Below, one piece after another: positions 1 to 8,348 of a stretch of DNA of 14,348 nucleotides. Source of the DNA: RUG14223 sp051881075 (GTDB lineage: Bacteria; Bacillota; Clostridia; Oscillospirales; Acutalibacteraceae); contig JBJEPE010000046.1 in assembly GCA_051881075.1 (NCBI GenBank), positions 1 through 14,348 on the forward strand, written 5' to 3'. The notes under the pieces were generated by a model. That model worked only from the letters and a program-made list of their open reading frames with translations. It made no database searches and was not told the DNA's origin. Each line of letters begins with the position of its first letter. Position 1 is the first letter of the stretch. The position numbers and the translations under genes were made by a program.

Positions 1-593
1 TTAGTAGGCGTTTTAATATTCGTAGGGCAAGCGGCAGGTTTTGTATTTATACCAAAAGTTTTTAAAATCCCCTTTGCGATTGCAACGCCCATTGCCTTTT
101 GTTTTTCGGCTGTATTAACAATTTGCAAATCCGTCTTGTTGTCAATAAAAACACACTCTACAAGTACAGCAGGGCAATTTGTCATACGTATAAACCCAAG
201 CCAGTCCGTACCGTCAGGGTTTACCTTTGTTTTAATACCTCGACTGTTTTGACCTAACTTTACTATCTCGTCGAGGACATTTTGTGCAAGTGTCTTACTA
301 GTACCACCACCGACATGGTAGTAAACCTCCGCACCGTCTCCGCCTCCGGCATTATTGTGAATGTCAATGGCAAGGTCAGGATTGTAATTATTACAACGGC
401 GGCACTCGTCATTTAAGGTATCGTCTTTATCCGTTGTTCTACTCATCAACACTTCAACGTCATATCTCTGCAGCTCGTCACGACAAGCAAGAGCTATTTT
501 GAGGTTTAGGTCTTTCTCTTTAATGCCATTTGCCACTGCCCCGGGATCACTGCCGCCGTGTCCTGCACCGATAAATACTTTTTTACTTGACAT
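1..593 (-). CDS. Endolysin: N-acetylmuramoyl-L-alanine amidase (Amidase_3), C-terminus cut by window edge
   Basis: This lysis enzyme should cleave the amide bond between N-acetylmuramic acid and the stem peptide of the host cell wall once the holin has opened the membrane. The ATG at 593-591 is preceded by a strong AAAGGAGG site at 601-608. I translated 197 residues to the window edge with no stop. The Amidase_3 zinc and catalytic pattern is visible: GAGHGG near residue 12 (His12), KEKDLN (Glu26), DIHNN (His79) and LVECVF (Glu146). The catalytic domain ends near residue 180. A Pro/Thr/Lys-rich stretch follows (NTKPAACPTNIKTPT), which looks like a linker to a cell-wall-binding domain lying outside the window; that domain is inferred. 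No signal peptide is seen, so export should depend on the holin. The start lies only 2 nt beyond the holin stop, so the two are probably translated together. Confidence 0.93.
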   Translation of the reverse strand, partial: MSSKKVFIGAGHGGSDPGAVANGIKEKDLNLKIALACRDELQRYDVEVLMSRTTDKDDTLNDECRRCNNYNPDLAIDIHNNAGGGDGAEVYYHVGGGTSKTLAQNVLDEIVKLGQNSRGIKTKVNPDGTDWLGFIRMTNCPAVLVECVFIDNKTDLQIVNTAEKQKAMGVAIAKGILKTFGINTKPAACPTNIKTPT

Positions 594-595
594 AT

Positions 596-1015
596 TCAAT
601 CCTCCTTTTCCGATTTATTTTTTAAAACGTCAATAGCCTTTAAAATCACCTGCGGCATAGGCACGCCCATCAAACCTACATTTTCAATAATTGAGATAGC
701 TTCATTGGCAATATATGCAATGCAGACCGCATCTCTTATGTATGTTGTGCCTATGGTGATATCTAGGCGAGCAGCTACTAGGACTATCAGTAGCACAGCG
801 CCCTTTTTACACAAGCCTTTAAATCCGGCGTGGGATTGTAATGCGCCACTGTTAGACTTGTTGCTTTTGTGAAAAACTCCTGCTACTATAAGCCCGGTTA
901 TGTAGTCTATCGCCATGAATATAATCAATGTCAGCAGTGCGGCATCCCAGCCACCAAACACAGCGGCTATGCCGCTACCTATAGCCCCTAAAATTGTACA
1001 TATTGTTTCTTTCAT
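596..1015 (-). CDS. Holin, phage_holin_4 / TcdE-like family (alternative TTG start at 1057)
   Basis: This small membrane protein should form the timed holes that let the amidase reach the wall. The form from ATG 1015 has 139 residues with four hydrophobic stretches: about residues 5-22, 25-48, 72-85 and 91-113. The motif AIDYITGLIVAG at the end of the second stretch and the following loop with S.AGFKGLCKKGA are typical of the Clostridium/Bacillus holin family that includes TcdE. The C-terminus is charged (KNKSEKED), as in many holins. I chose ATG 1015 because AAAGGAA at 1023-1029 lies 8 nt upstream. The frame also stays open to a TTG at 1057-1055 that has its own GAGG 8 nt upstream. That longer form has 153 residues and adds a basic N-terminus, so both products may be made. 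The amidase gene follows immediately. Confidence 0.9.
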   Translation of the reverse strand: MKETICTILGAIGSGIAAVFGGWDAALLTLIIFMAIDYITGLIVAGVFHKSNKSNSGALQSHAGFKGLCKKGAVLLIVLVAARLDITIGTTYIRDAVCIAYIANEAISIIENVGLMGVPMPQVILKAIDVLKNKSEKED

Positions 1016-1022
1016 TTTTAAA

Positions 1023-1029
1023 TTCCTTT
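1023..1029 (-). promoter_or_regulatory. Ribosome binding site for the short holin form
   Basis: AAAGGAA read on the minus strand, with 8 nt to the ATG at 1015-1013. It lies inside the coding sequence of the longer TTG-initiated form, the usual layout of an internal second start. Confidence 0.65.
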
Positions 1030-1054
1030 CTTTAAATATTTTCTTTAATTTTGA

Positions 1055-1069
1055 CAAATTTAAAGCCTC
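1055..1069 (-). promoter_or_regulatory. Alternative upstream holin start: GAGG site plus TTG codon
   Basis: On the minus strand GAGG (1069-1066) is followed after 8 nt by TTG (1057-1055), in frame with the holin. It would add MSKLKKIFKERNLK to the N-terminus, with six basic residues and one acidic. The GAGG lies in the short gap after the tail-tip protein stop, so nothing else explains it. Use of the site is inferred. Confidence 0.45.
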
Positions 1070-1080
1070 ATTTATGCTTA

Positions 1081-2802
1081 CTATGTTACTGGTACAGGCG
1101 ATGACGATTCATACCAAACATCATAGCTCCAATTACCTGATTTATTCTTAGTAATAGAACGATAATAAATAGGATCTTGCGCCCGACGACTTCTATATTC
1201 CTGTATTAAATAATAGTTCTGTCCTTCCTCATTTACTCTTCCCGTTGAACTATAAACTCTTAAAATTCCGGCATATTTACTAGGACAATTACTAAGCGAT
1301 GCAGCTATAGAATCATAAGTTATCCCATAAATTCCGGGATTCTTATAATCATTCAAGTCTTCGTCTGATATCAGAATGGTTGTTGCGCCTCCAAGTCCAA
1401 ACGCCGTTCCTTTCACATCGGCACCAAACTCAACTCCGTCCTTATCAGCAGTTTTAAAAAATGCTATACCTTTTCCATCAGCTTTAATATCAAATATAAC
1501 GTCCCCAGACGGAAGTATAATTGAATAATAGCTTGAAGCATTAAAATAGTCAGTAACAGTAAGACGAATGTCGTACTGATAATCTATAGATAACAGCTCT
1601 GTAGGAAAAGTTGTTGTATCGGCTGAAACATCTGATATAGTCATAAATGTATTCCAATTTGTGTCAACACTCTTTTTATACTCAATAACTGCAACGGCTG
1701 TATTACCGTTGATGTCTGCAACGTTATATTTATATATTAAAGCAATATTCTCGCCATCGTCAGCCGCTTCTCCAGTAGAATTGCACCGAAAGCAAGTAAA
1801 TAACTTAATTTGAGGTTTTGTATAGCTTACAACATCAACATATGTAGTAAGTTTAGCAGTTCGTCCACGGCTGTCCTTTACAGTTGTTATCATCTTAAGT
1901 CTGCCGCTACCTGTGATTACATCACTTGTAAACTTAGAATCTGTATATGTGTTACCATCAAAATTAGTATTAAAAGATTTTATAGAACTTCCTTTTGCAC
2001 CACTGGCATTAATACTGACATTCAATATAGAATGATTTTGCACAAAAACTCCGAATTGTTCAGCGATTCCTGCAATGTTTTCAGAAACGGCTACACTTGA
2101 TATACTGGGCAACACATCTAATGGTACTTTTACTGTGAGAACTGCAGTTTTAGTCCCTATAACAGTTGTTCCTTTTTTTGTAACACATCGAATAGTCATT
2201 ACACCGCTTGACGCATTTGGAATTTGTGTTGCAAGATCGGGACATGTCCAGTTTAATGAAGTCCCGACGGTACTAGCTATTGTGACATAGCTGCTACCAA
2301 CAAAGCTATAAGATAAGTCATGTGTAAAAGAACTGTCCGCTCTTGATAAATTTATTTTAAGTATATCGCCCATGTATACACTCGTTGCACTCAATGTAGG
2401 TTGCGTAGCTCTTGCAATAGGATTAAGTGTTATTGTGCCAGAATATGTACAATTTTCTGAACTATCGTATATTGCAGCGGAAATATTAACTGTAACTGAT
2501 TTAGTACCATCAGAATTGTGAGTGATTTCAATACTTCCGCTTCCAATAACACCGTTCTTTTTTAACTGTACTCGGTTTGTTATATTTAGAACAGTTGTAC
2601 CGTTTATTGAAATAACTATAGGTCCGGCATATACAAATGTTGAAGTGTCTGAATAGTCGCTTCCGCCTTTCGCCTGCCAAGTAAGTATTGTCTTGTTACT
2701 CGCAGCATTAGGTGTTGTGCTCCAGTTCAATATTATAAATCCCGGAAAACCGTACCCGGCTTCAGATGTCTTAGTTGTAACTATGGTTCCATTAGACGCC
2801 AT
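1081..2802 (-). CDS. Tail tip / receptor-binding protein with DUF859-like N-terminus and pyocin-knob-like C-terminus
   Basis: This is a 573-residue structural protein at the end of the tail module, in the place where siphoviruses of Gram-positive hosts encode host-recognition proteins. Residues 1-132 match the pattern I know from DUF859 siphovirus minor structural proteins: a repeating beta pattern, a VYAGPIVISING stretch, THNSDGTKS at 95-102 and PIARAT closing the domain. Residues 135-440 look like a string of beta-sandwich, Ig-like units. GDVIFDIKADGKGIAFFK (433-450) leads into a small shaft. Residues 480-565 resemble a pyocin knob domain: DLNDYKNPGIYG, then NCP, a repeated beta pattern with YYLIQEYRSR and YYRS, and a final GNWSYDVWYE. 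Such knobs bind host surface glycans in some phages and pyocins. ATG 2802 has AGGTGG upstream and lies 3 nt past the preceding stop. The receptor-binding role is inferred from domains and position. Confidence 0.75.
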   Translation of the reverse strand: MASNGTIVTTKTSEAGYGFPGFIILNWSTTPNAASNKTILTWQAKGGSDYSDTSTFVYAGPIVISINGTTVLNITNRVQLKKNGVIGSGSIEITHNSDGTKSVTVNISAAIYDSSENCTYSGTITLNPIARATQPTLSATSVYMGDILKINLSRADSSFTHDLSYSFVGSSYVTIASTVGTSLNWTCPDLATQIPNASSGVMTIRCVTKKGTTVIGTKTAVLTVKVPLDVLPSISSVAVSENIAGIAEQFGVFVQNHSILNVSINASGAKGSSIKSFNTNFDGNTYTDSKFTSDVITGSGRLKMITTVKDSRGRTAKLTTYVDVVSYTKPQIKLFTCFRCNSTGEAADDGENIALIYKYNVADINGNTAVAVIEYKKSVDTNWNTFMTISDVSADTTTFPTELLSIDYQYDIRLTVTDYFNASSYYSIILPSGDVIFDIKADGKGIAFFKTADKDGVEFGADVKGTAFGLGGATTILISDEDLNDYKNPGIYGITYDSIAASLSNCPSKYAGILRVYSSTGRVNEEGQNYYLIQEYRSRRAQDPIYYRSITKNKSGNWSYDVWYESSSPVPVT

Positions 2803-2805
2803 ACG

Positions 2806-4410
2806 TCATCCCACCTTTACAAATGATAAATTCCCGTTTTTTCTTGGAATAAAAGCAAAATTACCGATTTGTAAGCTTTTAAAAAACTCTGCATCAGTAA
2901 CTACAAGCCGTTTATTTGAAAAATAAGCGACTTCTACGCCGCTATCTAAAAAACTTATTCTGTCGTTTTGCTGTTTTAAAATAAGCTCATTTTCATTAAC
3001 TCCAAGTATTATATTACCGTTTTCAAAACGAATATATTTACTAGCGGTTGAAAATTGCTCCCTAGTACTTGCATCGTTGTCGTCTACAGTCTGTTGCAAG
3101 TTATTAAACATAATTTCAATACTATCTGATAACTGAGTAATGCGTGTTGATATTATGCTTTCAGCCTTATCGGCAGTAATATATTGCTCGACAACTTCAG
3201 ACATTATAGAATCACTTGTTTGCTGTATAAGAGATGTTAATACATTTTTTATTGATTCTGAAGAATTTTCTATATTAAGCTTATAGTCTGCTCTGATTGC
3301 GGCAGCGGTTTGGTGTAGTTCGCTGTTTTGTTTAGATTTTTCTACAGCGGATAATCCAGTTAAAGTCGAAATGTCTTTATTAAGGCAGATTGTATTAGCC
3401 TTAGGATTTAAAAAATCCTCTGTTTTTGAATAAAGAACGAAATCATCATCAATTCCGTGTGGAACAGATATAACGTGAATTTTATCACCCACCATAAAAC
3501 TATCATAATTACTATCTACATAAGATAAATCTATTGCATCAAGCTGGATTGACGCAACTATCTTCTTACAGTTGTTCAAATATGCTTGAGCTTTATGTAG
3601 TAATATTAGCGGTGTCGTTACGTCATCCCAGTACACAGCTTTTGTTATACAACCTCGAAGCGATACCGCTTCATCATCTTGAATATAATCAATTCCATCG
3701 TTCACACTTTCAATAGTTAATCTGTCCTCAGTCCCCTCTATAATGGCACCATACGGTATCAGTCGTGTAATTATATCAGCTTTTTCTTCTACTACATTTA
3801 GGTTTATAAGATTTTGAGTAAACTCTATATTCTGACTATTTACATAAGGTAATTCAGCTAAATAGTTAATACACCTATTACCTTCACTGTCTGTTGTAAA
3901 CGTTACATATCCGCCGCAAGATTCAACAAGCTTATTTAATACAGAAAGAGTCTGGTCTGCATATGAGCTTTCGATACGAACATAATCATTTAAATCGGTA
4001 ACTGTAATCGTACCGACCTTGAATTGCTTACTCACATCAACTTGAGTGTTATGTGAATTAATCAAGTCAGTAAATATAATTTCCGGACTATCAGTGAATA
4101 GATACGGTCTAACAATTGAATCGTTGAGAAAGCATTTTTCACCTTCACATGTAACAACTAAATTTTTGTTAAACTCGTACTCTTTATATAGAACCCTTCC
4201 ACGGAATACAATGACATCATCTTTATATATCGTTATAATTGTTTTATAACAAATAAACGATTCATAATAAGGGTTATTATAAGGCATGGACAAAGTAGCT
4301 GATCCACCGCCATTTATTTCTGTAGTAGCTACAAGTTTTATTAATGGAAGAGAATCAGCTAATGTATTACTATATATTAAATTGTCGTCAGCATAAACAT
4401 ATACTATCAT
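2806..4410 (-). CDS. Tail-associated baseplate protein (Tal-like, prophage endopeptidase tail family)
   Basis: This 534-residue protein follows the distal tail protein, as Tal-type hub proteins do. Residues 1-350 form the hub-like region: an early beta section (NGGGSATLSMPY, VFRGRVLYKEYEF), then SSYADQTLSVLNKLVESCGGYVTF in the middle, and DSFMVGDKIHVISVPHGI around 303-320, a pattern shared by the gp18/Tal family. Residues 355-460 are helical, heptad-like and Gln/Ser-rich, probably a trimeric coiled coil. Residues 461-534 are a compact beta tail (ENGNIILGVNENELILKQ, LQIGNFAFIPRKNGNLSF). I see no peptidase, lysozyme or other enzyme domain, so the family name endopeptidase is not supported by residues here; a purely structural hub is likelier. 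The ATG overlaps the preceding stop as ATGA (4407-4410), with GGGGAG 10 nt upstream, suggesting coupled translation. Confidence 0.85.
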   Translation of the reverse strand: MIVYVYADDNLIYSNTLADSLPLIKLVATTEINGGGSATLSMPYNNPYYESFICYKTIITIYKDDVIVFRGRVLYKEYEFNKNLVVTCEGEKCFLNDSIVRPYLFTDSPEIIFTDLINSHNTQVDVSKQFKVGTITVTDLNDYVRIESSYADQTLSVLNKLVESCGGYVTFTTDSEGNRCINYLAELPYVNSQNIEFTQNLINLNVVEEKADIITRLIPYGAIIEGTEDRLTIESVNDGIDYIQDDEAVSLRGCITKAVYWDDVTTPLILLHKAQAYLNNCKKIVASIQLDAIDLSYVDSNYDSFMVGDKIHVISVPHGIDDDFVLYSKTEDFLNPKANTICLNKDISTLTGLSAVEKSKQNSELHQTAAAIRADYKLNIENSSESIKNVLTSLIQQTSDSIMSEVVEQYITADKAESIISTRITQLSDSIEIMFNNLQQTVDDNDASTREQFSTASKYIRFENGNIILGVNENELILKQQNDRISFLDSGVEVAYFSNKRLVVTDAEFFKSLQIGNFAFIPRKNGNLSFVKVG

Positions 4411-5129
4411 AATAAAAGCTCCCCTATCTGATATTTAAATTTAATTGTACCAGAACCGCTTATCTCAACGTACCTTCCTGGGTGATTAACAATAAGCGTA
4501 GGAAATTTGTATGTACCTGAGTTCAAATTATGCGAATATGTCTTGATTCGTATCAATGATAATGGGTCTACATCGTAATACGTAATGTTTACCGGTCCGC
4601 CTACAACTTCTATTATGGGGACCACGGACATTTTGCCGGGATTGTCTATGCTCACTTTTTTAACGGTTTCCTCAACTTCAAAAGAAACTGTTTTTATCGG
4701 TGTATATATCCATGGATCACATATTGATGTAATTTGAAAACGAAGATAATTAACATTATCTTCAAGCAATTCGACATTAGATCTGCCTAATAAATAATAT
4801 GTTGAATTTTCAAAATCAGGAAGCTTAATTTTTAACTTTTGTCCATGAGCGGAATTAAAAATATTAAGATAATTATTTCGACGTATTGTTCTGGTAGCCT
4901 CGCCACTTTCAAAAGTAGCTAATAAGTTTCTTTGTTCAAAAGTCGGTTGACCATTTGTCAGAACTGTGCTTAAGTCAATGGGAATCGAGCTACCGGGGAT
5001 ATTGATGTAAGACGTTATCGGTTTTGGCGATGACAATTCCAGCGCAGTCATGATAAAAAATGATGTGTTAAAACTCGATGCCGCTCCACCTGCTTCATAT
5101 AAAAATTCTAAATACCTGTTTTCACTCAT
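4407..5129 (-). CDS. Distal tail protein (Dit-like, siphovirus tail component)
   Basis: The 240-residue protein should form the hexameric ring that joins the tail tube to the baseplate or tail tip. The N-terminal part carries the Dit pattern: a helix-strand entry, ELSSPKPITSYINIPGSSIPIDLSTVLTNG rendered here in short pieces as KPITSYINIPG and IDLSTVLTNGQP, then FEQRNLLATFE near residues 62-73. Residues 145-240 are beta-rich and resemble the galectin-like C-terminal half of Dit proteins (VSIDNPGKMSVVPIIEVVGG, NHPGRYVEISGSGTIKF in outline). The ATG at 5129 has AAAGGGG about 8 nt upstream and lies 3 nt past the tape measure stop. Its position between tape measure and Tal-like genes agrees with the assignment. 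Length is in the usual 220-300 range for short Dit proteins without extra carbohydrate-binding insertions. Confidence 0.85.
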   Translation of the reverse strand: MSENRYLEFLYEAGGAASSFNTSFFIMTALELSSPKPITSYINIPGSSIPIDLSTVLTNGQPTFEQRNLLATFESGEATRTIRRNNYLNIFNSAHGQKLKIKLPDFENSTYYLLGRSNVELLEDNVNYLRFQITSICDPWIYTPIKTVSFEVEETVKKVSIDNPGKMSVVPIIEVVGGPVNITYYDVDPLSLIRIKTYSHNLNSGTYKFPTLIVNHPGRYVEISGSGTIKFKYQIGELLL

Positions 5130-5132
5130 AAT

Positions 5133-8100
5133 TTATCCCCTTTCAGCCTGCATGCGCAATCTTCCAAGTCTACTATTCATTTTATCTACAGTACCGCCAA
5201 CGATAGTATCACTATCAAGGTATAGTGTTTGTCCACGCTCAACGGCAGTAAGGATTTTATTAAGAATAGGCAATGTATCGACTGGCTCAGGTATATTTAT
5301 ATTGTTAGATTGTCTGGCAGCAGCTTGTACATTCTCATATGCGAGCTGTGCAGAATTATTGCTATCTCTATATGCTGACAAAAGCTGTTGCATTTGCTCC
5401 CGTGCGGTATCTGTTAGGGATTTAGTTTTTGCTTCTATACCGACCTGTAAGCCCTCGCCCATGTATTCACCGAGACTCTGCATTTTATGTGAAGGGCTAC
5501 GGATATCTGCTGTTACTTTGGCGGCGTGTATAGCTTGATTAATTGAATTTTGTGCAGATTGAGTTATTAAATAAGATTTTCTTCCAAAACCTACAGCAAT
5601 GCCTTCGCTGAGATGCTCACCAATTTTTTCAAGATCACCACCAGCATTTTGAAATATAGTAAGCGTTGATTTCCTAGCTTCTTCAGCTTCACTTATCATA
5701 TTTTTACTATATCCTGACACGCCTTTGTTAAAATTATCCTTTATTATGTGAGAATAAATTTTTGCGTCTTCTGCGTTTTTTGCATAAGCATCTAATACTT
5801 GATTTTCGGCTTCTGTAGCACTTTCAGCGTATTTTCCAAAAGCTTCAGATTGACTCCTCATCATTTCTATTGCAGCGGTATAGTTTCCTTGCTTAGCTTG
5901 ACCCATTGCTTCCTCATATTTTATGATAGTTGTTTTATAATTATCATAATCTAATGTAGCTTGATATCTATCATCCTGTGCTTTTCTATAACGCTCTAAA
6001 TCTTCGTCATACTGTTTCTGTTTTTCAGCAAGAAGTGCATTACACTCTTCTATTTCTGACGCATAACCTTTTTTAATTGCGTCGCTCATTGCCAACTGAG
6101 CTTTATCCAACTCAGCTTTTGATTTACTCGCTGCTTTGCTAGCTTCATCATATTCGTTCCTAGATGAAGCTAGGGCTCCCCACGCCTTTTTTTCTTCTTC
6201 AAGCGCTTTAACGTAATCAGCATTACGTGCCTCAAGCATTGCATTAGCTGTTTTTGAATCAATGACATCACGAATTTTTTCTTTTAAATCGTCATAGTTT
6301 TCAATAACACCATCAACCATCTTAATTTCTTCGCCGGTAGCATCCTTGTACTCATTAAGAATAAAATCTACTCTTGCCTTATCAGAGTCTTTAACTTCTC
6401 CATTTTTGCCGATATATTTATCTAATTCATCCATTAAATCGGATAAATGAGACATTTGTGATTCTATACCGCCAACAGCTTCATCAGTTGAAGATTGCTG
6501 TTCTCTAAACGATTGTGCCGCTTCGGCGGACTTATTGATAAGCTCTTGCTCAGCGTCGGTTAGACTGCTTGTTGCGGTGGTTGCATCGTCAGTTAATAGT
6601 GCATATGTTGTTAATCCTGCAACAACAGCTCCTACCGCTGTAGCAACCAGTCCCCATGGGGTAGCTGTCTGTGCTAGATTTAATGCTTTCTGTGCTATGG
6701 TAGTAGCTTCTAATGTTGATTTAATATCTTTATGCGCTATATCGGTTGCGATTACTATTCCTTTATATGTTAAGTATGCACCTGCTAAACCGCCTACAAG
6801 CGTTGTTATTTGCGGTAAATTATCCTTAACCCACTTACCGCCTTTTGTAAGTGACGGCAAGAACTTATTTGTCAGAAATTGAACAACATCCCGCAGCGGT
6901 TCTTCTACGCTGTCGTAGATTTTAAGCTCAAATTCCTCCCAAGCGGAATTAAGACTTTTAAGATCTCCGCTAAGATTGTTATTCATCGTTTTAGACATTT
7001 TAGAGGATGTACCGGATACGTTAGACAAGCTTTTTTCAAAATTTTTAGTTTTTGTAACGCCATTATTGAGTATTAAATTTAAGCCCTTGATACTGTCAGA
7101 GGTAAACGCAGATGATAAAGCAGCCGCTTTTTCTGCGTCACCCATCGACGAAGTAGCATTATCTACATCTTTAAGAATGTCTAACAGATTACGATAATTA
7201 CCGTCTGCGTCCATTACCTGAATGTTATTATCGCCAATAGCAACAGAGCCGTCTTTCATATTAGCGGTCAGGTCACGCATAATAGCTGATAGTGCTGTAC
7301 CGGCTTTATTTCCCTTCAATCCTTGATCTGCCATAGAGGAAAGCAATGCCGTAACTGTTTCAACGCTTTGTCCGGCAGCGTTTAGATTAGCCGCACAGTT
7401 TAAGTAAGCCCCGCCTAGCTGCTGGGCAGTAGTATTGCTGTTAGCTTGTGCAAAAGCAAGTATGTCCGCAAAACGTGCGCTGTCCTTTGCTTTAAGACTA
7501 AAAGCGGAAAGATAATCAGTTACCATATCAGAAGCTTCTGCCAGATCCATACTTGAAGCTGATGCAAGATTGAGAATACCGGGCAAACCATCTATACTTT
7601 CGTCAACACTCCATCCTGCCAAGGCCATATACTTTAAAGCCTGTGCCGCATCATTTGCCGAAAATGCGGTCGTTGCACCGTATTCACGCGCCGTTTTTTC
7701 CAGTCTTTCAAGCTCTTCATCAGTCGCACCTGATATAGCACCTATCTCTGACATTGATGACGAGAAGGTCATACCCAGATTAACAGCTTCGCCGGTAATG
7801 TCTTTTAACTTACCTATACCAACATCAACAGCTTTACTTGCTAAATTTCCGATAAAAATATCATAAGCACTTGAAGCTTTTCCAAATGCCTCCTCACTAT
7901 TCTTAGCTTCGCTATTCAAATCTTTGACATCATCGGCTGTATCGTCGGCGTTGTTGCCTAGATCATATATTGCGGAAGCCGTTTCTTTAGCTTCCTTTTC
8001 GCATTTATCAATTTTAGAGGTAGCAGATTGAATTTCACGTGCTAAGGCTCGTATCTGTTCCTCACTAACATCACCTTTTTCAAATTGCTCTTGTACTTGC

Positions 8101-8348
8101 TTCTCTGCTTCTTTAAGGATATCAAGTCTTTCTTTAGTGGTTTTTAGCGTTTCGGCAAGCACTTTTTGCTTTTGATTTAAAAGCTCAGTATTTGTTGGAT
8201 CAAGCTTTAAAAGGCGTTCAATCTCTTTAAGCTCGCCTTGTAAATTTCTTGATTTTTTATCAACATCCTCCAAGGCTTTGCCCAATTTAGTTGTGTCACC
8301 GCCGATCTCGACTGTAACTCCTTTAATTTTTTGATAACTACTTGCCAC
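5133..8348 (-). CDS. Tape measure protein (TP901-type core, two hydrophobic segments)
   Basis: This is the longest gene, and its product sets tail length and threads the tail lumen. I start it at GTG 8348 (1071 residues) because GAGGTGA lies 8 nt upstream. A more upstream GTG at 8384 is in frame but has no comparable site. Residues 15-160 are charged coiled coil (KALEDVDKKSRNLQGELKEI). Residues about 195-365 hold the TP901 tape-measure core, with MSEIGAISGATDEEL, YGATTAFSANDAAQALKYMA and GLKGNKAGTALSAIMRDL. Two hydrophobic stretches at about 513-540 and 563-586 (LVGGLAGAYLTY; WGLVATAVGAVVAGLTTYAL) could insert in the host membrane at injection. Residues 700-815 are again coiled coil. The C-terminus has EGIAVGFG and DIRSPSHKMQSLGEYMGEGL, typical of the family. 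Overlap with the upstream chaperone stop is 11 nt. At roughly 1.5 angstrom per residue this predicts a tail near 160 nm (inference). Confidence 0.96.
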   Translation of the reverse strand: MASSYQKIKGVTVEIGGDTTKLGKALEDVDKKSRNLQGELKEIERLLKLDPTNTELLNQKQKVLAETLKTTKERLDILKEAEKQVQEQFEKGDVSEEQIRALAREIQSATSKIDKCEKEAKETASAIYDLGNNADDTADDVKDLNSEAKNSEEAFGKASSAYDIFIGNLASKAVDVGIGKLKDITGEAVNLGMTFSSSMSEIGAISGATDEELERLEKTAREYGATTAFSANDAAQALKYMALAGWSVDESIDGLPGILNLASASSMDLAEASDMVTDYLSAFSLKAKDSARFADILAFAQANSNTTAQQLGGAYLNCAANLNAAGQSVETVTALLSSMADQGLKGNKAGTALSAIMRDLTANMKDGSVAIGDNNIQVMDADGNYRNLLDILKDVDNATSSMGDAEKAAALSSAFTSDSIKGLNLILNNGVTKTKNFEKSLSNVSGTSSKMSKTMNNNLSGDLKSLNSAWEEFELKIYDSVEEPLRDVVQFLTNKFLPSLTKGGKWVKDNLPQITTLVGGLAGAYLTYKGIVIATDIAHKDIKSTLEATTIAQKALNLAQTATPWGLVATAVGAVVAGLTTYALLTDDATTATSSLTDAEQELINKSAEAAQSFREQQSSTDEAVGGIESQMSHLSDLMDELDKYIGKNGEVKDSDKARVDFILNEYKDATGEEIKMVDGVIENYDDLKEKIRDVIDSKTANAMLEARNADYVKALEEEKKAWGALASSRNEYDEASKAASKSKAELDKAQLAMSDAIKKGYASEIEECNALLAEKQKQYDEDLERYRKAQDDRYQATLDYDNYKTTIIKYEEAMGQAKQGNYTAAIEMMRSQSEAFGKYAESATEAENQVLDAYAKNAEDAKIYSHIIKDNFNKGVSGYSKNMISEAEEARKSTLTIFQNAGGDLEKIGEHLSEGIAVGFGRKSYLITQSAQNSINQAIHAAKVTADIRSPSHKMQSLGEYMGEGLQVGIEAKTKSLTDTAREQMQQLLSAYRDSNNSAQLAYENVQAAARQSNNINIPEPVDTLPILNKILTAVERGQTLYLDSDTIVGGTVDKMNSRLGRLRMQAERG

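Noticed and set aside
1054..1080. Regulatory hairpin over the upstream holin start, like the lambda S control stem
   Set aside because: Only a 4-bp AAGC/GCTT pairing with a 9-nt loop can be drawn, too weak to count as evidence.
1081..1400. Variable region of a diversity-generating retroelement at the tail tip C-terminus
   Set aside because: No reverse transcriptase or template repeat is visible in the window, and the C-terminal domain looks knob-like, not like the C-type lectin fold usually targeted.
2806..4410. Peptidase activity in the Tal-like baseplate protein
   Set aside because: The family is often labelled prophage endopeptidase tail, but no peptidase motif or added enzymatic domain is visible in the 534 residues.
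5050..5538. 162-codon open frame on the plus strand across the end of the tape measure and start of the distal tail gene
   Set aside because: It lies opposite two well-supported genes, has no clear ribosome site, and its Cys/Ser/Leu-rich translation looks like an antisense shadow. The same holds for the other plus-strand open frames (915-1151, 1810-2290, 2693-2926, 3534-4249, 6535-7866, 9210-9583, 11375-11626, 13383-13628, 14123-14341).
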